Shown: positions 21,644 to 32,627, numbered from the stretch's first letter. The stretch: DNA of 64,000 nucleotides from Azoarcus sp. TTM-91 (GCF_012911025.1 NZ_WUEI01000003.1:1-64000), one strand, 5' to 3'. Translations and numbers: made by a program. The notes: generated by a model not told the origin, from the sequence alone.

Positions 21644-23654
21644 CCGAGGTTGCGGTGCGTGGCCCTGGCGGGCCGCGCTCGCCTTGGCGCTTCTGCTCGT
21701 CTGGCCGTCCGGCTGGGCGATGCTGCCCGCAGCCGATTCCTTCCGCTTGTCCTTGGACGCGTTTTCGCGCCCTGGCCTGCGCATGGCCGGGCTGGAGCTT
21801 GCCTACGACGTCCGCAACGGACGGCTCGCTGCTCGCGCCAAGCATCTCGAGATCGCTGGGCAGCAGTGGCGCGATGTGCGTCTGCAGTGCCCCGCCGCCT
21901 CGCTGCAGGGGGCTCGGCTAGCATGTTCCGGCGGCGAATTGAGCTTCGCTGAAGGCGAGGCTGCGCTGGTTTTCTCCTTCTCCCTCGATCTGGAGCTGCA
22001 GTCGGGCAAAGTCGAAATCGACTTCGAAGATGGTGGGAAGTTCAAGGCTGCCATGTCGCCCGGCGGTGAGTTGCGCTTCTCCCTTAGCGGCGTTTCTCTT
22101 TCCCAAGCAGGTAGGTGGTGGCCGGGGCTCGCGGCCTGGTCTCCCGTGGGTGACGTGAGTGCAGAAGGGAGGTACCGCGACGGCAGCCTGAAGGCCGAAG
22201 GGGTGTTGCGCGACGTGGGCTTCTCCAACCAGACCGGACTGCAAGCGGGGGAGAACCTGGAGCTGGCTTTTTCTTTATCGGCAAGGCCGGAGCGGCAGGG
22301 GTGGGGATGGACTGCGGATATCTCCTGGACGGCGGGCCAGGCCTATCTGGAGCCTTTTTTCATCCAGGCCCTGCCGTGGCAGATGAGTGCCCGTGGCCTG
22401 TTGGGTGCTGGTCGCCTGGAGCTTACCGAGGCGGTACTCCAGATGCCCGGTGTGGCGCAGCTGGCGGCGTCAGCTATCTATTCCCTGGCCGACCAGCGCC
22501 TGGAGCGCTTTTCCTTTTCCCTTGCCGGCGGGGAACTCGCAGTGCTGGGGCCCACCTGGATCGCCCCGCTAATAGCGCCGGCGAACCGGGAGGCGGTGAT
22601 ATTTGGTGGGCGCCTGGCCGCCGGGCTGGAGTGGGCGGGCGGCGAGTTGCTGGCTGCGGACTTCGTTGCGGAGAATGCGAGCTTTGGCATGGATGCTGGC
22701 GTCGGCGGAGAGGGGTTTGCCTTCGGGCCGGTGAATGGTTACTTGCCCTGGCGCATGGTTGGCGAGGCCGCTGGGGAACTGTCCGTAGAGGAAGGGCGCT
22801 GGGAGCGCTTGTCCCTGGGGCATTTCTCCATGCCGGTCGAAGTGAAGGACGGGGTACTGCGATTGGGGCGTACCGTCATCCCGCTGCTGGACGGCGCCGT
22901 GGTGTTCGACGATGTGCTCGTCCGGCGGCAGGCCGGGCAGTGGCTGGGGACGGGGTCGGCGGTGATAGAGCCCTTGTCCGTCCGCCTGCTTACTGAGGCG
23001 CTGGGCTTGCCGCCGATGAACGGGGTGCTCGCGGCCTCGATGCCGGGGCTGAGCTTTCGTCCGGGCGAGATTACGCTGGATGGGGCGCTGGTGGTTTCGG
23101 TCTTCGATGGCTATCTGCAGGCGACCGGGTTGCAGGTCCTGGAGCCTCTTGGAGCGACGTCGCGCTTGAAGGCCGATGTGGAGTTGAGGCACATCGATCT
23201 GTCCCAACTTACGGAGACCTTCAGTTTCGGCAGCATCGCTGGCTTCGTCGACGCCGATGTTGCCGGCCTGGAGCTGAGCCGCTGGCGTCCAGTGGCCTTC
23301 GATGCGCGGCTCTACAGCAGTCGAGGCAGCTATCCCCGCCGGATCAGCCAGCGCGCGGTGGAGGATCTTGCTGCGCTTGGCGGCGGCGGTGCGGTAGCGG
23401 CAATCCAGCGTGGTTTGCTCGGGCTCTTCCGCGACTTCGGTTACCGCGATCTGGCGCTGGGCTGCGTGCTGAAGGAGGGGGTGTGCACCATGAGTGGCCT
23501 GTCTTCTAGAGGGGATGGTGGCTTCTTGATCGTGCAGGGCGGCGGTCTGCCTGCCCTGGATGTCATCGGCTACAATCCGCGCGTTGACTGGGACGAACTC
23601 GTCGGCCGGTTGCAGCGGGTGATTGCAGACGAAGCAACTGTGGTCACCGATTGA
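21627..23654 (+). CDS. ydbH: YdbH-like AsmA-family intermembrane lipid-transport protein
   Basis: Large protein (about 675 residues) with one N-terminal hydrophobic anchor (AALALALLLVWPSGWA) and a long, beta-rich periplasmic region of amphipathic strands. The C-terminus DVIGYNPRVDWDELVGRLQRV resembles the YdbH family. In E. coli, YdbH pairs with the lipoprotein YnbE to bridge the two membranes for phospholipid transport, redundantly with TamB and YhdP. A small lipoprotein gene and a ydbL-like gene follow, giving the same three-gene order. The start is uncertain: GTG 21627 overlaps cysM by 17 nt, and in-frame ATGs exist only deeper inside cysM. Confidence 0.75.
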   Translation: MSSRPDRGCGAWPWRAALALALLLVWPSGWAMLPAADSFRLSLDAFSRPGLRMAGLELAYDVRNGRLAARAKHLEIAGQQWRDVRLQCPAASLQGARLACSGGELSFAEGEAALVFSFSLDLELQSGKVEIDFEDGGKFKAAMSPGGELRFSLSGVSLSQAGRWWPGLAAWSPVGDVSAEGRYRDGSLKAEGVLRDVGFSNQTGLQAGENLELAFSLSARPERQGWGWTADISWTAGQAYLEPFFIQALPWQMSARGLLGAGRLELTEAVLQMPGVAQLAASAIYSLADQRLERFSFSLAGGELAVLGPTWIAPLIAPANREAVIFGGRLAAGLEWAGGELLAADFVAENASFGMDAGVGGEGFAFGPVNGYLPWRMVGEAAGELSVEEGRWERLSLGHFSMPVEVKDGVLRLGRTVIPLLDGAVVFDDVLVRRQAGQWLGTGSAVIEPLSVRLLTEALGLPPMNGVLAASMPGLSFRPGEITLDGALVVSVFDGYLQATGLQVLEPLGATSRLKADVELRHIDLSQLTETFSFGSIAGFVDADVAGLELSRWRPVAFDARLYSSRGSYPRRISQRAVEDLAALGGGGAVAAIQRGLLGLFRDFGYRDLALGCVLKEGVCTMSGLSSRGDGGFLIVQGGGLPALDVIGYNPRVDWDELVGRLQRVIADEATVVTD

Positions 23655-23711
23655 ACCCGGGCTCAGGCCCAGGCGGCACGTGGCCGCCAATCAAGACGCG
23701 AGGAGTCCTTC

Positions 23712-23903
23712 ATGCCCCTTCCTGTGCGCACGGGCTTGGCGATTGCCGTGATATTGGGCGTTGCCGCCTGCGTGACCATCAATATCTATTTTCCCGCGGC
23801 AGCAGCCGAGAAGGCCGCCGACAAGATCATAGACGAAGTCTGGCAGGCTTCTCCCCCGGAGAAGAAAGAGGACGCTGCGGCGAATCGAGGAGGGGAGAGA
23901 TGA
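23712..23903 (+). CDS. ynbE: YnbE-like small outer-membrane lipoprotein
   Basis: 63-residue lipoprotein with signal peptide and lipobox ending at Cys20 (GVAAC), followed by VTINIYFPAAAAEKAADKII. By position between ydbH- and ydbL-like genes it should be the outer-membrane partner of the YdbH bridge. AGGAG precedes the ATG. Its stop overlaps the next ATG by 4 nt, indicating translational coupling. Confidence 0.78.
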   Translation: MPLPVRTGLAIAVILGVAACVTINIYFPAAAAEKAADKIIDEVWQASPPEKKEDAAANRGGER

Positions 23904-24310
23904 AGTCTTTGAAATGGTTGTCCGCGGCCTTGCTGCTATGGTCTTCGCTGGTGTTTGCGCAAGGCAATCTGGATATCTCTTCGCCAGCGATAAGCACCTT
24001 GAAGCGTTCCATGCAGGAGCGGCACACCCAGCTGGCGCCTCTATACGAGAGTGGCGCGGTTGGCTTGACGGCGGAGGGCGGGGTGACGGTGCGGGATGCG
24101 AGCGCGGTTCCGCTGGCGCAACGGGCGCAGGCCGCTGCGCTGGTCGCTGCCGAGAATGCCGATCGTGGCGCACTTTACCGCGAGATTGCCCGGGCCAATG
24201 GCCATCCCGAGTGGGAGGCTGACGTTCGCATGACCTTTGCCGGGCGTTGGGCTGAGCGCGCACGCCCGGGATGGTGGATTCAGCAGGGCGGCAACTGGGT
24301 GCGGAAGTAA
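23900..24310 (+). CDS. ydbL: YdbL-like periplasmic protein (DUF1318)
   Basis: 136-residue exported protein with a signal peptide (MKSLKWLSAALLLWSSLVFA, cleavage about residue 20). The mature DUF1318 domain runs from ALYESGAVGLTAEGGV-like residues to ARPGWWIQQGGNWVRK. In E. coli, YdbL belongs to the ydbH-ynbE-ydbL operon and is proposed to assist YdbH-YnbE. A strong Shine-Dalgarno (GGAGGGGAGAG) lies before ATG 23900, and the ATG overlaps ynbE by 4 nt. Confidence 0.85.
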   Translation: MKSLKWLSAALLLWSSLVFAQGNLDISSPAISTLKRSMQERHTQLAPLYESGAVGLTAEGGVTVRDASAVPLAQRAQAAALVAAENADRGALYREIARANGHPEWEADVRMTFAGRWAERARPGWWIQQGGNWVRK

Positions 24311-25104
24311 TGCCGGTACTTGTCTTCGACATCGAAACGATTCCGGACGTCGCCGGCATCCGTGCGCTGAACGATCTGCCGGCGGAGCTCACCGACTATG
24401 AGGTTGCGGAGTTCGCCTTCCAGCAGCGCAGGGCATCGAATGGAACGGATTTCCTGCAGCATCACCTGCAGCGCATCGTCACCATCTCCTGCGCTTTTCG
24501 GGATGCTAGCCAGTTCCGCGTGTTCTCGCTCGCGGAGCCCGACTGCAACGAGGGTGAGATCATTCAGCGTTTCTTCGATGGTGTTGAGCGCTTCACGCCT
24601 CAGATCGTGTCCTGGAACGGAGGGGGGTTCGATCTGCCGGTGCTGCATTATCGGGGGTTGATGCACGGCGTATCCGCTCCCCGCTATTGGGACCAGGGAG
24701 AAGGCGACTACAACGATTCGCGTGACTTCAAGTGGAACAACTACATTGGTCGTTACCATTCTCGTCATCTCGATCTGATGGACTTGCTGGCGCTCTACCA
24801 GCCGCGGGCGAATGCGCCGCTGGACGAACTGGCTAAGCTAATGGGTTTTCCTGGAAAGCTGGGCATGGATGGCTCCGCGGTTTGGCAGGCCTGGCAGGAA
24901 GGCCGTGCAGCTGAAATCCGGGATTACTGCGAGACTGACGTGGTAAACACCTATCTCGTCTATCTTGGTTTCCAGCGCATGAGAGGTGTGCTTGACCAGG
25001 GGGCCTGGGTGCAGGAACTTGCGGTGGTCAGGGATGTGCTGGAGCGGCAGGAGGCTCCTCACTGGAGAGCTTTTCTGGCGGCCTGGCCGAAACAGGAGGG
25101 GTAG
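24310..25104 (+). CDS. Predicted 3'-5' exonuclease (PolB exonuclease-like, DEDD superfamily)
   Basis: 264-residue cytosolic protein with DEDD-type exonuclease motifs: Exo I VFDIETIP (Asp7, Glu9), Exo II SWNGGGFDLPVL and Exo III-like RDYCETDVVNTYLVY. There is no polymerase domain, so it is a stand-alone proof-reading-type nuclease; the substrate (DNA or RNA) is unknown. Its ATG overlaps the ydbL stop by 1 nt (TAATG), so it is co-transcribed with the envelope genes. No functional link between them is evident. Confidence 0.85.
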   Translation: MPVLVFDIETIPDVAGIRALNDLPAELTDYEVAEFAFQQRRASNGTDFLQHHLQRIVTISCAFRDASQFRVFSLAEPDCNEGEIIQRFFDGVERFTPQIVSWNGGGFDLPVLHYRGLMHGVSAPRYWDQGEGDYNDSRDFKWNNYIGRYHSRHLDLMDLLALYQPRANAPLDELAKLMGFPGKLGMDGSAVWQAWQEGRAAEIRDYCETDVVNTYLVYLGFQRMRGVLDQGAWVQELAVVRDVLERQEAPHWRAFLAAWPKQEG

Positions 25105-25107
25105 AGA

Positions 25108-25350
25108 ATGTCTGTCATCGGTACGATTCTGATCGGCCTGATCGTGGGTTTGGTCGCCAGGTTGTTGCACCCGGGGCGTGATCGCCTGGGCCTGCTCATG
25201 ACTACGCTGCTGGGAATTGCTGGCGCCATGGTGGCGACCTATGGCGGCCAGTTCCTGGGCATCTACCATGCGGGGGAAACGGCGGGTTTCATTGGTGCTG
25301 TCGTTGGCGCGGTCATCCTCCTCTTCGTCTTCACTAGGCTGAAAAATTAA
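25108..25350 (+). CDS. GlsB/YeaQ/YmgE-family small membrane protein
   Basis: 80-residue protein that is almost entirely membrane-embedded, with three predicted helices (about 3-20, 30-48 and 58-76). It has the family's Gly-rich pattern GTILIGLIVGLVARLLHPG at the start. Members are called transglycosylase-associated or stress-response proteins, but no enzyme activity is established. It lies 3 nt after the exonuclease gene, and the tRNA-Val promoter follows directly. Confidence 0.88.
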   Translation: MSVIGTILIGLIVGLVARLLHPGRDRLGLLMTTLLGIAGAMVATYGGQFLGIYHAGETAGFIGAVVGAVILLFVFTRLKN

Positions 25351-25358
25351 AAAAGAGT

Positions 25359-25386
25359 TTGACATCAGCGGCAGCTTCTCTATAAT
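25359..25386 (+). promoter_or_regulatory. Sigma70 promoter of tRNA-Val
   Basis: TTGACA (25359-25364), 16-nt spacer, TATAAT (25381-25386). Both hexamers match consensus perfectly, and the tRNA begins 14 nt after the -10. Confidence 0.93.
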
Positions 25387-25400
25387 TCGCCGCTCTTAGC

Positions 25401-25477
25401 AGGCGCGTAGCTCAGCTGGTTAGAGCACCACCTTGACATGGTGGGGGTCGTTGGTTCGAGTCCAATCGCGCCTACCA
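25401..25477 (+). tRNA. tRNA-Val (anticodon GAC)
   Basis: 77 nt. Acceptor AGGCGCG pairs with CGCGCCT. The anticodon stem CCACC/GGTGG encloses loop TTGACAT, so the anticodon is GAC. The T loop is TTCGAGT, and CCA is encoded at 25475-25477. A consensus promoter lies upstream, and a terminator lies 77 nt downstream. Confidence 0.97.
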
Positions 25478-25553
25478 ACACTTGGGATTCGATCGCATGT
25501 TCCGAACTTGCTTCACTGCCGGAAACTAAAAAGATCGGGTTCCGCTGTCTGCT

Positions 25554-25585
25554 AAAAAAGTGCGGTTCCGACCGCACTTTTTTTT
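25554..25585 (+). terminator. Intrinsic terminator between tRNA-Val and thrS
   Basis: Stem AGTGCGGT/ACCGCACT (extended by A/T pairs), loop TCCG, followed by T8. It separates the tRNA transcript from thrS, or acts in the thrS leader. Confidence 0.9.
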
Positions 25586-25651
25586 CGTCCACTCGCCGCG
25601 TAACCCCGTTTTGATTCTTCATTGCAAAGAATACGCCGAGGCCTAAATCTC

Positions 25652-27568
25652 ATGCCGAACATTACGCTTCCTGATGGGTCCATCCGCAGCTTCGACCATC
25701 CCGTCACCGTGGGTGAAGTTGCCGCTTCCATTGGAGCGGGCTTGGCCAAGGCTTCGCTGGCTGGTCGTGTGGACGGAAAGCTGGTGGACTTGTCGCACCG
25801 CATTGAGACGGATGCGCAGCTGGCCATCGTGACCGACAAGGGGGAAGAGGGCGTCGACATCCTCCGCCACTCGACGGCTCACCTGCTGGCGCATGCGGTC
25901 AAGGAGTTGTTCCCGGAGGTGCAGGTCACCATCGGGCCGGTGATCGAGAATGGCTTCTACTATGACTTCGCCTACAAGCGCCCGTTTACGCCTGAAGATC
26001 TTGAAGCGATTGAATGCCGCATGGCCGAGATCGTTCAGCGCGCCATTCCGGTGGTCCGCGAAGTCCGGCCGCGTGACGAGGCGGTGGCCTTCTTCAAGTC
26101 GATCGGCGAGAACTACAAGGCGGAGATCATCGCCTCCATTCCAGAGGGCGAGGACGTCTCCCTTTATCGCCAAGGTGACTTCATCGACTTGTGCCGAGGG
26201 CCACATGTGCCATCCACGGCCAAGCTGAAGGTCTTCAAGTTGACCAAGGTAGCCGGTGCCTATTGGCGTGGCGATTCCAAGAACGAGATGCTGCAGCGCA
26301 TCTACGGTACCGCCTGGGCGAAGAAGGAAGAGCTGGAGGCCCACCTCCATATGCTGGAGGAGGCGGAGAAGCGCGATCACCGCAAGCTGGGGCGGCAGCT
26401 CGATCTCTTCCATATTCAGGAAGAGGCGCCGGGCATGGTGTTCTGGCACGCCAAGGGCTGGACGCTGTGGCAGCAGGTCGAACAATACCTGCGTAAGACG
26501 ATCTATGAACACGGCTATCAGGAAGTGAAAACGCCCCAGATCGTCGATCGCTCCCTATGGGAAAAATCCGGTCACTGGGGGATGTACTCCGATCTGATGT
26601 TCACCACGCAGTCCGAGAAGCGGGACTACGCTGTGAAGCCCATGAACTGCCCGTGCCACATTCAGATCTTCAATCAAGGCCTGAAGAGTTACCGCGATCT
26701 GCCGCTGCGCATGGCCGAGTTTGGCTCCTGTCACCGCAATGAGCCGTCGGGTTCGCTGCACGGCATCATGCGCGTGCGCAATTTCGTCCAGGACGACGCC
26801 CATATCTTTTGTACTGAAGAGCAGGTGCAACAGGAGGCGGCCGAGTTTATCCGTCTGCTGCAGAAAGTGTATGCGGACTTCGGCTTCACGGATGTTCAGG
26901 TGAAGCTGTCTACGCGGCCTGAAAAGAGGGTCGGAACCGATGAGCAGTGGGGCGAGGCCGAGGCTGCGCTGGCTTCCGCGCTTGATGCGCAGGGGCTCGC
27001 CTATGATCTGCAGCCAGGTGAGGGCGCATTCTACGGCCCCAAGATCGAGTTTTCCCTGAAGGATTGCCTGGGGCGAGTGTGGCAATGCGGTACCTTGCAG
27101 CTCGACTTCAATCTGCCGGTACGGTTGGGGGCGGAATATGTGGCCGAAGACAACGCCAAGCGTTTTCCCGTCATGTTGCACCGCGCCATCCTGGGGTCGC
27201 TGGAGCGCTTCATCGGGATACTCATCGAGAACTACGCGGGGGCTCTGCCGTTGTGGCTGAGTCCGGTGCATGGTGTGGTGATGAATATCTCGGAAGGCCA
27301 GGCGGATTATGCGAAAGAGGTGTTGAGTCGCCTCAAGGTCGCGGGTTTCCGCGTCGAGGCGGATTTGCGCAACGAAAAGATAAATTATAAAATCCGCGAA
27401 CATAGCGTGCACAAGCTGCCATATCAGATCGTCGTAGGCGAAAAAGAAAAGGCGGCTGGCGTCGTCGCAGTGCGCGCCCGAGGCGGCCAAGATCTTGGCC
27501 AAATGTCCCTCGATTCGCTGATCGAGCGCTGGCATCGCGAAATTGACGCGAAGTCCGCTGCGGTCTGA
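25652..27568 (+). CDS. thrS: Threonine--tRNA ligase
   Basis: Class II synthetase of 638 residues. An N-terminal TGS domain (1-61) and an editing domain precede the catalytic core, whose zinc and active-site motifs include [10 protein letters not shown] and [20 protein letters not shown]. The C-terminal anticodon-binding domain ends in [14 protein letters not shown] 25652 gives [10 protein letters not shown], the conserved start; an in-frame TTG 30 nt earlier is not needed. It heads thrS-infC-rpmI-rplT, the widespread bacterial order. Confidence 0.97.
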   Translation: MPNITLPDGSIRSFDHPVTVGEVAASIGAGLAKASLAGRVDGKLVDLSHRIETDAQLAIVTDKGEEGVDILRHSTAHLLAHAVKELFPEVQVTIGPVIENGFYYDFAYKRPFTPEDLEAIECRMAEIVQRAIPVVREVRPRDEAVAFFKSIGENYKAEIIASIPEGEDVSLYRQGDFIDLCRGPHVPSTAKLKVFKLTKVAGAYWRGDSKNEMLQRIYGTAWAKKEELEAHLHMLEEAEKRDHRKLGRQLDLFHIQEEAPGMVFWHAKGWTLWQQVEQYLRKTIYEHGYQEVKTPQIVDRSLWEKSGHWGMYSDLMFTTQSEKRDYAVKPMNCPCHIQIFNQGLKSYRDLPLRMAEFGSCHRNEPSGSLHGIMRVRNFVQDDAHIFCTEEQVQQEAAEFIRLLQKVYADFGFTDVQVKLSTRPEKRVGTDEQWGEAEAALASALDAQGLAYDLQPGEGAFYGPKIEFSLKDCLGRVWQCGTLQLDFNLPVRLGAEYVAEDNAKRFPVMLHRAILGSLERFIGILIENYAGALPLWLSPVHGVVMNISEGQADYAKEVLSRLKVAGFRVEADLRNEKINYKIREHSVHKLPYQIVVGEKEKAAGVVAVRARGGQDLGQMSLDSLIERWHREIDAKSAAV

Positions 27569-27594
27569 TATTGGTTTTCGTGGAGAACTGAACC

Positions 27595-28116
27595 ATCGCT
27601 CAAGAGAAGAAGCAGCGCGTCAACGGGGAAATCAACGCGCCCGAAGTCCGGCTGGTCGGTGATGACGGCGAGCAGCTCGGCATTGTTTCCCTGAATGCAG
27701 CCCTGAGTGTGGCCGAAGAGGCCGGCCTGGATCTCGTTGAGATCGCGCCGATGGCAAAGCCGCCGGTCTGTCGTGTGATGGACTATGGCAAGTTCAAGTA
27801 TCAGGAACAGAAAAAGGCCCATGAGGCCCGGCTCAAACAGAAGCAGGTGCAGGTCAAGGAGGTCAAGCTCCGGCCGGGTACCGACGAGAATGACTACCAG
27901 ATCAAGCTGCGCAACCTGAGGCGCTTCTTGGAAGAGGGCGACAAGTGCAAGGTGACCTTGCGCTTCCGTGGGCGTGAAATGGCGCACCAGGAGTTCGGTT
28001 TGCGGCAATTGGAGCGGGTCAAGGCTGACTTGGAAGAACTGGGTCAGGTCGAGCAGATGCCGAAGATGGAAGGGCGTCAGATGATCATGGTCATCGCGCC
28101 GAAGAAGAATCGCTGA
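27595..28116 (+). CDS. infC: Translation initiation factor IF-3 (AUC start codon)
   Basis: 173-residue IF3 that binds the 30S subunit and checks start codon-anticodon pairing. The N-terminal domain begins [20 protein letters not shown], and the C-terminal domain runs through [18 protein letters not shown] to [10 protein letters not shown]. No ATG, GTG or TTG precedes the conserved N-terminus in frame. The only sensible start is ATC at 27595, with GGAG (27582-27585) 9 nt before it. E. coli infC uses AUU, and IF3 represses its own synthesis by rejecting that codon; AUC should act the same way. Starting at the later GTG (27709) would remove 38 conserved residues. Confidence 0.95.
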   Translation: MAQEKKQRVNGEINAPEVRLVGDDGEQLGIVSLNAALSVAEEAGLDLVEIAPMAKPPVCRVMDYGKFKYQEQKKAHEARLKQKQVQVKEVKLRPGTDENDYQIKLRNLRRFLEEGDKCKVTLRFRGREMAHQEFGLRQLERVKADLEELGQVEQMPKMEGRQMIMVIAPKKNR

Positions 28117-28141
28117 AAGGCGGTAGCAGCAGTCCCCGGTA

Positions 28142-28226
28142 GTATCGGGTGATACCGAGGCCGAAACGGTCTTGGAAAACAAGTGGTGCCAGGTGTCAAA
28201 AGCGTTGTAGTTGAGCGCTACCTGGC
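28142..28226 (+). promoter_or_regulatory. Structured leader of rpmI-rplT (candidate L20 control region)
   Basis: The 137-nt gap between infC and rpmI holds a small hairpin (28142-28146/28151-28155) and a longer two-part hairpin. The latter has outer arms 28188-28194/28220-28226 (7 bp) and an inner stem 28201-28204/28216-28219. In E. coli, L20 represses this operon by binding structured mRNA here. The structures are visible; L20 binding is inferred. Confidence 0.4.
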
Positions 28227-28253
28227 GGCATTCATAAACACGGAGTCTTAGCA

Positions 28254-28451
28254 ATGCCCAAGATGAAGACCAAGAGCGGGGCCGCCAAGCGGTTCAAGGT
28301 CCGCTCTAGCGGTGGGATCAAGCGGTCCCAAGCGTTCAAGCGCCACATCCTCACCAAGAAAACCACCAAGAGCAAGCGTCAGCTGCGTGGCATGACTGAA
28401 GTTCATGCCGCTGATGAAAAGCTGATCCGTGCCATGCTTCCTTACGCCTGA
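28254..28451 (+). CDS. rpmI: 50S ribosomal protein L35
   Basis: 65-residue basic ribosomal protein ([20 protein letters not shown] start; [16 protein letters not shown] core). It lies between infC and rplT, 12 nt before rplT. The length and sequence pattern are typical. Confidence 0.97.
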   Translation: MPKMKTKSGAAKRFKVRSSGGIKRSQAFKRHILTKKTTKSKRQLRGMTEVHAADEKLIRAMLPYA

Positions 28452-28463
28452 TAGGAGACCACC

Positions 28464-28823
28464 ATGCCCAGAGTAAAACGTGGTGTAGTCGCCCGCGCCC
28501 GTCACAAGAAGGTGCTGGATCAGGCCAAGGGTTACCGCGGCCGTCGCAAGAACGTATATCGCATCGCCAAGCAGGCGGTGATGAAGGCGGGTCAGTATGC
28601 CTATCGTGACCGCCGTCAGCGCAAGCGTCAGTTCCGTACCCTGTGGATTGCGCGTATCAACGCCGCCGCCCGTGAGTTGGGTCTGACCTACAGCACTTTC
28701 ATGAATGGCCTGAAGAAGGCGGCGGTTGAAGTGGACCGCAAGGTGCTGGCCGATCTGGCTGTTTTCGACAAGCCGGCTTTTGCCGCGCTCGCCGAGCAAG
28801 CCAAGGCCAAACTCGCTGCGTAA
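28464..28823 (+). CDS. rplT: 50S ribosomal protein L20
   Basis: 119-residue early-assembly ribosomal protein with the typical [18 protein letters not shown] start and [20 protein letters not shown] core. It has an AGGAG Shine-Dalgarno. In several bacteria it represses rpmI-rplT translation. A strong terminator follows. Confidence 0.97.
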   Translation: MPRVKRGVVARARHKKVLDQAKGYRGRRKNVYRIAKQAVMKAGQYAYRDRRQRKRQFRTLWIARINAAARELGLTYSTFMNGLKKAAVEVDRKVLADLAVFDKPAFAALAEQAKAKLAA

Positions 28824-28837
28824 GCTGACGCAGCGCC

Positions 28838-28867
28838 AAAAAAGGAGGCCTAGCCTCCTTTTTTTTT
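28838..28867 (+). terminator. Intrinsic terminator after rplT
   Basis: Stem AAGGAGGC/GCCTCCTT (28842-28849 with 28853-28860), 3-nt loop, then T7. It lies 22 nt before pheS, so pheS must start from its own promoter or depend on read-through (possible attenuation). Confidence 0.92.
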
Positions 28868-28871
28868 CTGA

Positions 28872-29921
<1,050 letters not shown>

Positions 29922-29928
29922 AAGGACC

Positions 29929-32319
29929 ATGCAATTCTCAGAATACTGGCTGCGGACCTTTGTCGACCCGCAACTCGATAGCGAATCGCTAGGCCATCTT
30001 CTCACCATGGCTGGGCTGGAGGTGGAGGAGGCGGTTCCGGCCGCGCCGAAGTTCTCGGGCGTGGTTGTCGCACGTATCGTCGAGGCCGAGAAGCATCCCA
30101 ATGCCGACAAGCTCAGGGTCTGCAAGGTAGATGTCGGTACGGGCGAACTGCTGCAGATCGTCTGTGGGGCTCCGAATGCGGCCGTTGGCCTGACCGTCCC
30201 GTGCGCGAAAGTTGGCGCCTTGCTGCCGGGCGACTTCGCGATCAAGGCGGCCAAGCTGCGTGGTGTCGAGTCCTTCGGCATGCTCTGCTCCGGCCGTGAA
30301 CTGGGTTTCTCCGATGACCATTCAGGCCTGCTGGTCCTGCCGGCAGATGCGGAGGTCGGGGCGGATCTGCGCGACTATCTGGCGCTGGACGACACGCTCT
30401 ATACGATCAAGCTGACTCCCAACCGGGCGGACTGTCTGAGTCTCGCGGGGGTGGCGCGCGAAGTGGCCGCGCTTACCGGCAAGCCACTCACGCTGCCGGC
30501 GGCGGAGGCGGTGGCGCCTACCATTGAAGGGCGGCGTGAGGTCGTGCTGGAGGCACCCGAGGCTTGCCCCCGTTATTGCGGCCGGGTGCTGCGTGGGGTC
30601 AATGCAGGGGCTGCGACGCCCGACTGGATGAAGCAACGGCTGCTCCGTAGCGGCATCCGTTCCATTAGCGCACTGGTGGACGTCACCAACTATGTGATGC
30701 TGGAACTCGGCCAGCCGCTGCATGTATTTGATGACACCAAGCTCAGTGGCTCCATTCACGTCCGCTATCCGAAGGCTGGCGACCAGCTGTTGCTGCTCAA
30801 TGGACAGACGATTGCGCCGGACGCCGACGTGTTGGTCATTGCGGATGACCACAAGCCGCTTGCACTCGCCGGCATCATGGGTGGAGAGGAAAGTGGGGTA
30901 ACGCTGGACTCCACCGAGATCTTTCTGGAAAGCGCCTTCTTCGCGCCGGCGGCGATTGCCGGTCGGGCGCGTCGATACGGATTCGGTTCGGATGCGTCCC
31001 ACCGTTTCGAACGGGGCGTGGACTTCGAACTGCCGCGGTTGGCGATGGAGCGCGCGACCCGCCTCATTCTCGATATCTGTGGTGGCGAAGCGAGTCCAGT
31101 GGAAGAGGCGCTGGACAAGGCCCATCTGCCAACACGGCCGGCGGTCATACTCAGGCCGGCGCGAGTGCGGCGCCTGCTAGGTGTCCAACTGGGTGATGCA
31201 GATATGAAGGCCCTGTTGGAGCGCGTGCACTTGGGCGTACAGGAGCAAGGAGATTGCTTTCTTGTTTCTCCGCCGTCCTTTCGGTTCGATATCGCCATCG
31301 AGGAAGACCTGGTCGAGGAACTGGCGCGCCTGTATGGATATGACAATATCCCAGCCGTTCCGCCCCAGGGCTCCCTGATGATGCTGGAGCAGAGTGAGAG
31401 CAAGCGCTCGACTTGGGCTGTGCGCCACCTTCTGGCTGCACGCGGCTATCAGGAAGTGGTGAACTTCTCGTTTGTAGATGAGGCGTGGGAACGCGATTTC
31501 TGCGCCAACCCCGATCCCATTCGTCTTGCCAACCCGATCGCCAGCCAAATGGGCGTGATGCGTACCAGCTTGATTCCCGGCTTGGCTGCCGTTCTCGCCA
31601 CCAACCGTAAGCGCCAGCAGCCGCGTGTGCGTATTTTCGAGATCGGCCGCTGCTTCGAGCGCAAGGCGGACGGCGAGCCCGTTCAAGGTTTCCACCAGCC
31701 GGTGCGGGTCGCTGCCTTGGCCGCAGGAGGTGCTTTGTCCGAGCAATGGGGAGTTGCGGACAGGGGGGTCGATTTTTATGACGTCAAGGGCGATCTCGAG
31801 GCTTTGTTCGCTCCCGGTGCGCTGACCTTCGAGCGCCTTTCAGACCCTGCTCTGCATCCGGGGCGCGCAGCGTCGGTTCTGTTCAATGGCCGGCATGTCG
31901 GCGTGATCGGAGAAGTTCACCCCATCTGGGTGCAGACGTATGAACTCGGAAGCGCCCCCATCGTGTTTGAGATCGAACTGGATGCGCTTCTGGCCGCACA
32001 GTTGCCCGTCAGTGCGGAGATTTCCCGCATGCCTGCGGTGGCTCGTGATTTGGCGCTTGTGGTCGGGCAGGAGGTCAGTGTCGCGCGGGTGCTGGAGGTG
32101 TTGCGGGAAGTCGCGCCGCCCATCGTGCGCGAGATTGCGCTGTTCGATGTCTATCATGGCAAGGGCATTGACCCTGACAAGAAGAGCCTTGCTTTCAGGA
32201 TGTTGATGCAAGATACTCAGCGAACCCTTGAAGACGCCGAGGTTGAGGCTGCGATCGCAGCTCTCGTCCAACACGCCGAAGGCACTCTGGGTGCGCGCTT
32301 GCGTGGATCTGGAGAATGA
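29929..32319 (+). CDS. pheT: Phenylalanine--tRNA ligase beta subunit
   Basis: 796-residue subunit. Domains in order: an N-terminal tRNA-binding OB fold (about 39-150, [20 protein letters not shown]), the B3/B4 editing domain, B5, a class II-like core, and the C-terminal FDX-ACB anticodon-recognition domain (about 700-795, [18 protein letters not shown]). The length is normal. It overlaps ihfA by 4 nt, the same pheST-ihfA coupling as in E. coli. Confidence 0.97.
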   Translation: MQFSEYWLRTFVDPQLDSESLGHLLTMAGLEVEEAVPAAPKFSGVVVARIVEAEKHPNADKLRVCKVDVGTGELLQIVCGAPNAAVGLTVPCAKVGALLPGDFAIKAAKLRGVESFGMLCSGRELGFSDDHSGLLVLPADAEVGADLRDYLALDDTLYTIKLTPNRADCLSLAGVAREVAALTGKPLTLPAAEAVAPTIEGRREVVLEAPEACPRYCGRVLRGVNAGAATPDWMKQRLLRSGIRSISALVDVTNYVMLELGQPLHVFDDTKLSGSIHVRYPKAGDQLLLLNGQTIAPDADVLVIADDHKPLALAGIMGGEESGVTLDSTEIFLESAFFAPAAIAGRARRYGFGSDASHRFERGVDFELPRLAMERATRLILDICGGEASPVEEALDKAHLPTRPAVILRPARVRRLLGVQLGDADMKALLERVHLGVQEQGDCFLVSPPSFRFDIAIEEDLVEELARLYGYDNIPAVPPQGSLMMLEQSESKRSTWAVRHLLAARGYQEVVNFSFVDEAWERDFCANPDPIRLANPIASQMGVMRTSLIPGLAAVLATNRKRQQPRVRIFEIGRCFERKADGEPVQGFHQPVRVAALAAGGALSEQWGVADRGVDFYDVKGDLEALFAPGALTFERLSDPALHPGRAASVLFNGRHVGVIGEVHPIWVQTYELGSAPIVFEIELDALLAAQLPVSAEISRMPAVARDLALVVGQEVSVARVLEVLREVAPPIVREIALFDVYHGKGIDPDKKSLAFRMLMQDTQRTLEDAEVEAAIAALVQHAEGTLGARLRGSGE

Positions 32320-32627
32320 AGGTGACCCTGACTAAGGCGGAACTGGCCGATTTGTTGTTTGAGCGTGTCGGGTTGAACAAGCGCGAAGCCAAGGACATGG
32401 TGGAGGGCTTTTTCGAGGAGATCCGCACCGCGCTGGAACGTGGTGACAGCGTCAAGCTGTCCGGCTTCGGCAATTTCCAGCTGCGCGACAAGCCTCAGCG
32501 TCCAGGGCGTAATCCTAAGACCGGCGAAGAGATCCCGATTACTGCACGTCGTGTGGTGACCTTCCATGCCAGCCAGAAACTGAAAGCCGCTGTGGAGCAG
32601 CTCAGCGATGCAAGCAGGCAGCCTTGA
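32316..32627 (+). CDS. ihfA: Integration host factor subunit alpha
   Basis: 103-residue DNA-bending protein. The N-terminus is [22 protein letters not shown], and the DNA arm is [24 protein letters not shown] with the conserved intercalating Pro. It is the heterodimer partner of IhfB (17318-17602). Translation is coupled to pheT by a 4-nt overlap. The following gene starts 20 nt inside its 3' end. Confidence 0.96.
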   Translation: MKVTLTKAELADLLFERVGLNKREAKDMVEGFFEEIRTALERGDSVKLSGFGNFQLRDKPQRPGRNPKTGEEIPITARRVVTFHASQKLKAAVEQLSDASRQP

